Shown here piece by piece: positions 1 through 5,086 of a stretch of DNA of 5,086 nucleotides (positions are counted from its first letter, which is position 1; each line of letters opens with the position of its first letter). The notes under the pieces were generated by a model. It saw nothing but the letters and a program-made list of their open reading frames with translations. It made no database searches and had not been told where the DNA came from. The stretch is from NCBI GenBank assembly GCA_905214895.1, contig CAJMNP010000076.1, forward strand, positions 1 to 5,086, written 5' to 3'. Source of the stretch: an uncultured bacterium. Its GTDB lineage: Bacteria; Actinomycetota; Coriobacteriia; Coriobacteriales; Coriobacteriaceae. The translations under genes and the position numbers were made by a program.

Positions 1-125
1 GCGGCGACGCGGAATTTGGCGGCGAAGAGAACTACCTGCTCATCGCCAGCGACGGTGACTACACCTTTGCCGACGCCGTGCCCTTCGACGCTGACTTCCT
101 CGGCACCGTCCTTCACGACAAGTAA
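1..125 (+). CDS. C-terminal tail of an unrecognised protein (5' end outside window)
   Basis: An open plus-strand frame enters from the left edge (first complete codon at base 3) and ends at TAA 123-125, giving 40 residues that finish in TVLHDK. About 33 of the 40 codons end in G or C, which matches the codon habit of the other genes and argues that this is a real coding tail. The fragment is acidic (about ten Asp/Glu against one Lys and one His), with a hydrophobic-acidic pattern around YLLIASDGDYTF. It has no membrane segment and no motif that I can assign to a family. The gene is convergent with the helicase gene, with 27 bases between the two stop codons, so it belongs to a different transcription unit and is not part of the minus-strand cassette. 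I do not propose a function. Confidence 0.75.
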   Translation, partial: GDAEFGGEENYLLIASDGDYTFADAVPFDADFLGTVLHDK

Positions 126-138
126 GTCTCCCCGTCCC

Positions 139-154
139 AAAAAAGACTGGTCTT
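139..154 (-). terminator. Weak terminator-like hairpin at the 3' end of the helicase gene
   Basis: On the minus strand the helicase stop codon runs directly into AAGACCAGTCTT followed by further T residues (six T in a row at 144-139). The inverted repeat can form only a 4-bp AAGA/TCTT stem with a 4-base loop, or 5 bp with a 2-base loop, so it is A/U-rich and thermodynamically weak. Its place between convergent genes and the U run are what suggest termination. The plus-strand gene gets no U run from the same element. It may not function alone. Confidence 0.3.
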
Positions 155-2597
155 AGGCGTGGTCGCGCCAGCTGAGGACGCGCTGCTTCATACCCTCGAT
201 GTCGAGCACGCCTTCGGCGAAGCCTTTGCGCACGAGCTCCTCGGGAACGTACTCGTCGTAGCGATCAAAATAAGGCACCTCGCCGGGATAGACGAGCTCG
301 ATGGGGTCGAAGTCCTTCTCGGCCTCGGCGGCGAGCACCTCAAAGAATGTCTCCTCGTCGGCCTTCATCTTGAACTGCATAAAGTATGGACGCGACGGAT
401 CGAGCCCGCGAAGGCCAAGTTCCGCGGCGCATTTAATCTTGAGCATACGTTCGAGTGCCAGAAAGGCGTAGCTGCCCAACCAGGGGAAGAGCACCCAGGT
501 GTCGCCACCCAGGTTGATGAGCGGCTTAGTTCCCGCGCCCGAAATCTCGGCGGTATGACGAGCCTGCGCCAAGCGAGCCCGTGCGTTACCCATAAGGTAC
601 GGATATGCTGCGTGCTCAGTGAGCGCTTGGCGCATGCGCTCGAGCACATGCGTGTTAATGTCGCCGGGGCAGTCGCCAAAGTAGGCCGGCACCCGGCCTT
701 TGACCTGCGTGGCAAAGACGGTATGGCGCTTCCAGTCCACTTCTTCGACAATCCAGCAATGGCCGGCGATGGCAATGCGCTCACCGGGCGGGGGCGGATT
801 GACGATCGTGCCCAGCTCGGCCGATTCGTTCCGGACGGTAAACTCCTCGTTTTCCTGGAACACGGCGTAGAACTTAAAGTTGTTGATGATGCGCTCGCCC
901 GCGAGACCCACGATGAGCCCGCCGCCTTCGGTGACCTGGATATGGTCGATCTTAATGAGGTGACGCAGCAGCACGCGATAGTCATCGGCCGAGATGCGAT
1001 GGAAATAGCTCAGTGTGAGCACGCGCTGGGCAAGTTCGGCCGGCGTGAGTTCGCCGGTGCTGGCGAGGGTCGACATGGTCTGGTGATAGAGCAGACTGTA
1101 GGGGAGTCGATCGAGTTCAGGCGGCTCGACCCATTTTTCCTCGCGATAGAGTTGTACGAGCGCGATGCCCTGCAGGAGCTTCCAAGGAATGGTCTCGGGC
1201 ATCATCGTGCGCGGCTCGGGTTCTTCCTCGCGCATGACAAACCACATCTCGGGCGGAAGGTCGCGACGGCCTGTGCGCCCCATGCGCTGCAAAAAGGAGC
1301 TGACGGTAAACGGCGCGTCAATCTGGAAGGCGCGCTCCAGGCGGCCGATATCGATACCGAGCTCCAGCGTAGAGGTGGTGACGGTTGTCTGCGCCTGCTC
1401 CTCGTCGCGCATGAGCTCCTCGGCCGTCTCGCGCAGCGATGCCGAAAGGTTGCCGTGGTGGATGAGAAAGCGGTCGGGCTCGTGTCGACTTTCGCAGTAG
1501 CTGCGCAGCATGGAGCACACGGCCTCTGCCTCCTCGCGCGAGTTGGCAAAGACCAGGCACTTGCGGCCGCGCGTATGTTCAAAGATATAGCCCATACCGG
1601 GGTCGGCGTTGTCGGGTGCCGTGTCGGTGGGGTTGAGAAGCGCCTGCTCGGCCGCTCGTGGGATGTCGACTTCGCCCTCGGGGGCCGAGGAAGTGCGACG
1701 GTCTTTGGGAGCGGCCTTGCCCCGCGCCTGCTCGCGACGTTGACGGCGTTCTTCCTGTGCAAGCTGTCCGCTGTGGCACATGTCTTGTCCGGATGCGGGC
1801 AGCGCCGCGGGCGCCGCCGTCTCAATACGCTCGCAAGTAAGCACCTCGGCTTCTTGTGGACCCGTGCCTACGAATTCTCGTTGCTGAGCCTGGGGGCCAG
1901 AGTTGTAGAAGTGCTCCATGGAGATGCGCCACATGCGGCGCGGTTCCTCAAAGCGGGGGATAACGCAGTCGCGCCCCGTTCCCTGTGAGAGAAAAGCGCC
2001 CGTGCGCTCGGGGTCGCCGATGGTGGCCGAAAGGCCAATGCGGCGAGGCTGCACGCCGGCCATGCGCGAGAGTCGCTCGATAAGGCAGAGCGTTTGCCCG
2101 CCACGGTCGCCGCGCATGAGCGAATGGACCTCGTCGATAACCACGTAGCGCAGGTCGCAGAACATGCGCGGGATCGCCATGTGCTTGTGGATCAGGAGTG
2201 CCTCGAGTGATTCGGGCGTAATCTGTAGGATACCGCTCGGCTTTTTGATGAGCCTAGCCTTGTGCGATTGCGAGACGTCGCCGTGCCAATGCCAGACGGG
2301 GATGTCGGCTTCTTCGCACAGGTCATTGAGACGGACGAACTGATCATTGATGAGCGCTTTGAGGGGGCCAATGTAGAGGGCGCCTACGCTCGCGGGTTGG
2401 TTCTCCCAAAACTCGGTCAGGATGGGAAAGAAGGCCGCCTCAGTCTTGCCAGATGCCGTAGATGCCGTCAGGAGCACATTATCTTGCGTGTTGAAGATGG
2501 CATCTGCCGCCGCAACTTGGATGGAGCGCAGGCTCTCCCAATCGTGGGAGTAAATGAAATCCTGGATAAACGGGGCATATCGGTCAAAAGCGTTCAT
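153..2597 (-). CDS. DEAD/DEAH-box superfamily 2 helicase, Lhr-like/BrxHI-related
   Basis: This is a predicted cytoplasmic ATP-dependent DNA (or RNA) helicase/translocase of 814 residues. The first RecA domain shows the Walker A motif TASTASGKTE (44-53), GPLKAL (77-82), HGDVSQ (105-110), ITPESLEALL (126-135), the DEVH box (155-158) and SAT (190-192). The second shows LVFANSREEAE (348-358), HHGNLS (380-385), TSTLELGIDIG (408-418) and QRMGRTGRR (437-445). The TLELGIDIG and GRTGRR forms, with ITPESLE, are typical of the Lhr/BrxHI/YprA branch. Residues about 475-560 fit a winged-helix region. Residues about 570-645, with AGHCWIVEEVDW, fit the Lhr-type beta-barrel. The last 150 residues have no domain I can name. 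About 100 residues between motifs III and IV (234-335) are a low-complexity insert. The frame stays open to an ATG at 2660, but the ATG at 2597 is preferred because AGGAGGT lies just before it. It is the last gene of the cassette, 116 bases after the ATPase gene. Confidence 0.93.
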   Translation of the reverse strand: MNAFDRYAPFIQDFIYSHDWESLRSIQVAAADAIFNTQDNVLLTASTASGKTEAAFFPILTEFWENQPASVGALYIGPLKALINDQFVRLNDLCEEADIPVWHWHGDVSQSHKARLIKKPSGILQITPESLEALLIHKHMAIPRMFCDLRYVVIDEVHSLMRGDRGGQTLCLIERLSRMAGVQPRRIGLSATIGDPERTGAFLSQGTGRDCVIPRFEEPRRMWRISMEHFYNSGPQAQQREFVGTGPQEAEVLTCERIETAAPAALPASGQDMCHSGQLAQEERRQRREQARGKAAPKDRRTSSAPEGEVDIPRAAEQALLNPTDTAPDNADPGMGYIFEHTRGRKCLVFANSREEAEAVCSMLRSYCESRHEPDRFLIHHGNLSASLRETAEELMRDEEQAQTTVTTSTLELGIDIGRLERAFQIDAPFTVSSFLQRMGRTGRRDLPPEMWFVMREEEPEPRTMMPETIPWKLLQGIALVQLYREEKWVEPPELDRLPYSLLYHQTMSTLASTGELTPAELAQRVLTLSYFHRISADDYRVLLRHLIKIDHIQVTEGGGLIVGLAGERIINNFKFYAVFQENEEFTVRNESAELGTIVNPPPPGERIAIAGHCWIVEEVDWKRHTVFATQVKGRVPAYFGDCPGDINTHVLERMRQALTEHAAYPYLMGNARARLAQARHTAEISGAGTKPLINLGGDTWVLFPWLGSYAFLALERMLKIKCAAELGLRGLDPSRPYFMQFKMKADEETFFEVLAAEAEKDFDPIELVYPGEVPYFDRYDEYVPEELVRKGFAEGVLDIEGMKQRVLSWRDHA

Positions 2598-2600
2598 GGG

Positions 2601-2607
2601 ACCTCCT
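2601..2607 (-). promoter_or_regulatory. Strong ribosome binding site that sets the helicase start
   Basis: The minus strand reads AGGAGGT, then CCC, then ATG at 2597-2595. This is a full Shine-Dalgarno match, although the 3-4 base spacing is on the short side. The alternative in-frame starts at 2612 and 2660 have no comparable site upstream, and the 2612 start would place the site inside the coding sequence. Choosing 2597 removes 21 residues from the longest frame and leaves MNAFDRYAPF as the N-terminus. That segment leads into the Q-motif-like region (Gln27) at a normal distance. Confidence 0.75.
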
Positions 2608-2676
2608 CTCATCAACGGGCCGATTAACACAACGGGCAGCGGCTCGATATCTTGCAACATCGGCGTTTGCCCAGAT

Positions 2677-2715
2677 AAAACCTACCAAAATAAACTTGTC
2701 CCTTTTTGGCAGGTT
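2677..2715 (-). terminator. Terminator-like or attenuator hairpin between the ATPase and helicase genes
   Basis: On the minus-strand RNA the arm CCUGCCAAAA (2713-2704) pairs with UUUUGGUAGG (2690-2681) over 10 bp, including one G-U pair, around a 13-base loop. Two further A-U pairs at the base (2715-2714 with 2680-2679) make 12 bp. The 3' arm is followed by UUAUC, so the U tract is short and partly used in pairing. The element begins within the ATPase stop codon. It could act as a partial terminator that lowers helicase expression, as an mRNA 3'-end stabiliser, or as a processing site. The G/C content of the stem is moderate. The rest of the 116-base gap holds no convincing promoter. Confidence 0.5.
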
Positions 2716-4018
2716 AGATGGTAAATTCGGCGAAGTTGCGGTCGCCGCCTGCGGTGCCGGTGTCGCCTGTTGCGGCTGCCGGCGCCAGCGCGTCGCCACC
2801 GACGCTTTGCAGCAACTCGGCCACGTTGGCATCGGGGTTCTGACACAGGATATCGAGCAGCTCGATAAAGTCACGGATGACCTCACGCGGCGTCAAATGC
2901 GTATCGGCTCCCACGCGGCCGAACTCAATCTTGAGGAAGTCCACCAAGTCGTTCTCGGTAAGCGTGGGCGTCCAGCCAAAGTAGCCGGCATGGATCTGCA
3001 TGAGCTTTTCGATGAGCACCAGCAGCTCCTCGTAGGTGAGCGGCTGCAGGCGGATGATGGGCGCGAGCATGTCTTTGAGATCATCTCGCGCAAAACGGCC
3101 CTGAGCGAGACGGCTCCGAAGGGCCTCGTAGGAAAAGACGCCGCGGCGGCGGTCCTCGATAGAGGTCGGCGTGCCACCCATGATCACGCCCAGGTACTGC
3201 GCTTTGCCCTGGAGCGTGTCGTTGTACATGGTCAGGATCTTCTCGTAGTTATATTGGCGCGTGATCGCGTTGGGAATCTTGTACAGATTCACGAGCTCGT
3301 CGATGAGCACCAGCATGCCCTTGTAGCCGCTGCAGACCAAAAAACGTGCGATGAGCTTGACGTAGTCGTACCAGTCGTCATCGCTGATGATGGTCGAGGA
3401 GCCCAACTCGGCGCGTGCCTCACTCTTGGTGCGGTATTCGCCGCGAATCCATTTGGTCACGCGACTCATAGCTTCTTCGTCACCCTCCGAGACGGCCGTG
3501 CGATAACGGCGGAGCATGCGGGCAAAGTCAAAGCCGTGGACCATCTCCTCGAGCGGGGCCAGTTGGGCATTGACGGCAGACTCGTCGGCCTCGGCACACG
3601 AGGCGACCCAGCGGTCCAGGATAAGGTTGAGCGCGCCGCCCTCGGGGCGCGTCTTGGTCGAAATATTGCGGATGAGCTCGCGGTAGGTGGCAAGGCCCTG
3701 GCCCTGGCCGCCCTGTAGGCGGCGCTCAGGGGAAAGGTCGGCATCGGCGACCACGAAGCCCTCGCCCATGGCATGCGTTCGGATGGTCTGGAGCAAAAAG
3801 CTCTTGCCGGCGCCATAGCGACCGACCAGGAAACGGAAGCTTGCGCCGCCGTCGGCGATGAGACTTAGGTCGGTGAGCAGGGCGCGGATCTCGACCTCGC
3901 GTCCTACGGTGATGTAGGGAAGGCCAATGCGCGGGACAACGCCGCCCTTGAGCGAGTTGAGAATGACGGCGGCGACGCGCTTGGGCACACGGGGTGCTGC
4001 GGATGCGGTATCACTCAT
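2714..4018 (-). CDS. P-loop ATPase with BREX system ATP-binding domain (DUF2791, BrxC/BrxD family)
   Basis: This is a 434-residue soluble AAA+-like ATPase, assigned by family signature. The Walker A motif is GRYGAGKS (66-73, Lys72) after the strand FRFLV. The Walker B motif is MLVLIDEL (235-242, Asp240 and Glu241). A sensor-like strand GVIMGGTPTS lies at 277-286, followed by SYEALRSRL (296-304). The C-terminal helical part carries LTYEELLVLIEKLMQIH (327-343) and LTPREVIRDFIELLDIL (375-391), both typical of this family. The size fits a BrxD-type single-domain ATPase rather than the much longer BrxC. The last 27 or so residues are an Ala/Gly-rich tail ending FAEFTI. The ATG at 4018 overlaps the end of the TerB-region gene by 8 bases (ATGAGTGA), so translation is probably coupled. 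A GAGAGGA site lies 10 bases upstream of the ATG. A role in powering a DNA-acting complex with the neighbouring helicase is inferred from context. The substrate is unknown. Confidence 0.92.
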   Translation of the reverse strand: MSDTASAAPRVPKRVAAVILNSLKGGVVPRIGLPYITVGREVEIRALLTDLSLIADGGASFRFLVGRYGAGKSFLLQTIRTHAMGEGFVVADADLSPERRLQGGQGQGLATYRELIRNISTKTRPEGGALNLILDRWVASCAEADESAVNAQLAPLEEMVHGFDFARMLRRYRTAVSEGDEEAMSRVTKWIRGEYRTKSEARAELGSSTIISDDDWYDYVKLIARFLVCSGYKGMLVLIDELVNLYKIPNAITRQYNYEKILTMYNDTLQGKAQYLGVIMGGTPTSIEDRRRGVFSYEALRSRLAQGRFARDDLKDMLAPIIRLQPLTYEELLVLIEKLMQIHAGYFGWTPTLTENDLVDFLKIEFGRVGADTHLTPREVIRDFIELLDILCQNPDANVAELLQSVGGDALAPAAATGDTGTAGGDRNFAEFTI

Positions 4019-5086
4019 GGTCTAAGTATCCTCTCACGTCTGCTTCGTAGTCCTCGATAATTTGCGGTCCTGCTGAGCCAAATTCAATAACGGTGTCGCC
4101 CACCAGGTCAAAGAGCGCTTCGTTGATGCTATCGACGAGCATGTCCTCACTCTTGCCCGACTGTTCCACCGCCGATGCCGTCTGTGCTGCGTTTTGCTCG
4201 AGTAGTGCTCGAAGATAGGCGTCTGCGGCGGGGTCGAGTACGGACGCGGTGTCGGCGGGCGCGGGCGTTGGCGCGAGGAGCGGGGCTACGACGCCAAACT
4301 GTTCGGTGGAAATGGTTGGCTCGTCGGCTTCGTTGCGCTCCGTGGGCACCGTGACCGCCTCGGCAATCACGTCGGACGCGGGCTTGGCTTCCAGCTGCTC
4401 GGAGCCCGCCACGTCAACCTGTGCGGGCGCATCGTCCTCGCGCTCCTCGTCGATCAAAAGCGCCTCGCGCGTTTGCGCGGCGGCGCTCCGAATGTGCCCC
4501 AGCTGACTCAGATCGATATCGATCTTGACGGGCTGATGTGCGGCATCCCATGAAAGCCATGCCGTGATCTCGTCATCGATAATCTTAGCCAGATATTTGG
4601 GGACCTTCTCTTCCTTAAGGGGATGGCTGGGATCCAGTGCCAAGCGCAGGCGCTGATCACAAGCGCGCATCATCTCACCGAGCTTGCGACTTTTTTGTCT
4701 GCTGCCGTGGATGCGCATGCATTCCCAAAAGCCATTTTGGCAGCGGTAGATGTGAATGGGGTCCAGACGATATTCGCAGTCCTCGTGGCGTTCGGGCGCA
4801 AAGAACACGGCCGAGGCAAACATGGTGTAGGGCATGGCCGTCTCCTCCCCAAACAAGCTCGCTACGATGCCGGTCTTTCGGTGCGTGTCATAGTAGCGCG
4901 CCATACGGACATACACGGCGCATGCCACGTGGCGCAGGTCGCGATGGTTATTGCGATCGAGCCGCGAGTTACTTAGGTTATACGTGGAGAGGGCATTGAT
5001 AGCGGCCATGAGTCGCTCCTCGCCCGCCTCGTCGGGCGGAAGGGGGAGCGTGGGCTCGGAGGTTTTGCGACGCTTAGGGGTCTGGC
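4011..5086 (-). CDS. TerB_N-TerB_C protein (5' end outside window)
   Basis: The frame is open to the right edge, giving 357 residues (first complete codon 5084-5082) and a TGA stop at 4013-4011. The ATG at 5009 is unlikely to be the start: coding continues upstream without a stop, and the TerB_N region is already under way there. Residues about 20-180 match the later part of TerB_N: ALSTYNLSNSR, YVRMARYYDTHRK, SLFGEE, DPIHIYRCQNGFWEC, RKLGEMMRACDQRLR and VPKYLAKIIDDEI. Residues about 185-215 (KIDIDLSQLGHIRSAAAQTR) and 283-357 (LVDSINEALFDLVGDTVIE, IIEDYEADVRGYL) match the two ends of TerB_C. They are separated by a Pro/Ala/Glu-rich linker (about 216-282). No separate acidic helical TerB domain is seen between TerB_N and TerB_C. 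The protein is probably a soluble scaffold or regulator of the ATPase and helicase encoded downstream. The family has no firmly established biochemical activity. It is the first gene of the cassette visible here. Confidence 0.88.
   Translation of the reverse strand, partial: QTPKRRKTSEPTLPLPPDEAGEERLMAAINALSTYNLSNSRLDRNNHRDLRHVACAVYVRMARYYDTHRKTGIVASLFGEETAMPYTMFASAVFFAPERHEDCEYRLDPIHIYRCQNGFWECMRIHGSRQKSRKLGEMMRACDQRLRLALDPSHPLKEEKVPKYLAKIIDDEITAWLSWDAAHQPVKIDIDLSQLGHIRSAAAQTREALLIDEEREDDAPAQVDVAGSEQLEAKPASDVIAEAVTVPTERNEADEPTISTEQFGVVAPLLAPTPAPADTASVLDPAADAYLRALLEQNAAQTASAVEQSGKSEDMLVDSINEALFDLVGDTVIEFGSAGPQIIEDYEADVRGYLDHE
4029..4035 (-). promoter_or_regulatory. Probable ribosome binding site of the ATPase gene
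   Basis: The minus strand reads GAGAGGA, 10 bases before the ATG at 4018, inside the 3' end of the TerB-region gene. The spacing is slightly long, so initiation probably also relies on ribosomes that terminate at the overlapping TGA (4013-4011). Confidence 0.45.

Noticed and set aside
159..1988. A 609-codon open frame on the plus strand, antisense to the helicase gene
   Set aside because: It lies wholly opposite a gene with all helicase motifs. Long antisense frames are common opposite GC-rich genes, and its translation shows no recognisable domain.
2598..2660. N-terminal extension of the helicase to the ATG at 2660
   Set aside because: The extra 21 residues contain the translated Shine-Dalgarno sequence, and no ribosome binding site precedes the ATG at 2660 or 2612. 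The start at 2597 is directly served by AGGAGGT.
2598..2713. Possible internal promoter for the helicase in the 116-base gap (GGGACA then TTTATC, 17 bases apart)
   Set aside because: The -35 match is 4/6 and the -10 match only 3/6 to the consensus, and the elements overlap the hairpin. Too weak to call.
2740..2800. GC-rich repetitive-looking stretch of gccg/cctg units
   Set aside because: It encodes the Ala/Gly-rich tail of the ATPase; the units are irregular and explained by amino acid composition.
2696..3718. A 340-codon plus-strand open frame opposite the ATPase gene
   Set aside because: The minus-strand frame has Walker A, Walker B and family motifs; the plus-strand product has no family signature and arises from codon bias.
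5007..5009. ATG at 5009 as the start of the TerB-region gene
   Set aside because: The frame stays open through to base 5086 with no stop, no Shine-Dalgarno sequence precedes this ATG, and starting here would cut into the TerB_N region.

Overview
The window reads as chromosomal DNA of a fairly GC-rich bacterium. The genes have GC-rich third codon positions and at least one strong AGGAGGT ribosome binding site. My guess is an actinobacterium of the Coriobacteriia type (Collinsella/Olsenella-like), but this rests on composition and general feel, not on a marker gene. No rRNA, tRNA, CRISPR array, insertion sequence or attachment site is visible.

Layout. Bases 1-125 hold the last 40 codons of an unrecognised plus-strand gene. 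The rest of the window is filled by three minus-strand genes, transcribed from the right edge towards the left. First is a protein with TerB N-terminal and TerB C-terminal regions, whose start lies beyond base 5086. Second is a 434-residue P-loop ATPase of the BREX ATP-binding (DUF2791, BrxC/BrxD) family. Third is an 814-residue superfamily 2 DEAD/DEAH helicase of the Lhr-like/BrxHI/YprA-related kind. The first two genes overlap by 8 bases. The helicase gene follows after a 116-base gap that begins with a terminator-like hairpin and ends with a strong Shine-Dalgarno sequence. The helicase gene converges on the unrelated plus-strand gene with 27 bases between the stop codons.

How the genes may work together. 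TerB-N/TerB-C proteins, BREX-type ATPases and Lhr-like helicases recur together in bacterial genomes and are tied by comparative genomics to DNA processing and phage defence. The ATPase and helicase resemble the BrxD and BrxHI partners found in some BREX systems. No BREX core gene (pglX methyltransferase, pglZ phosphatase, brxC, brxL) and no recognisable nuclease is present here. The cassette is therefore best viewed as a compact stand-alone DNA-processing or defence module, or the downstream end of a larger one whose upstream genes lie past base 5086. That function is inference; the domain assignments are well supported by motifs. The operon's promoter is not in the window. Most other long open frames are antisense shadows of these genes.
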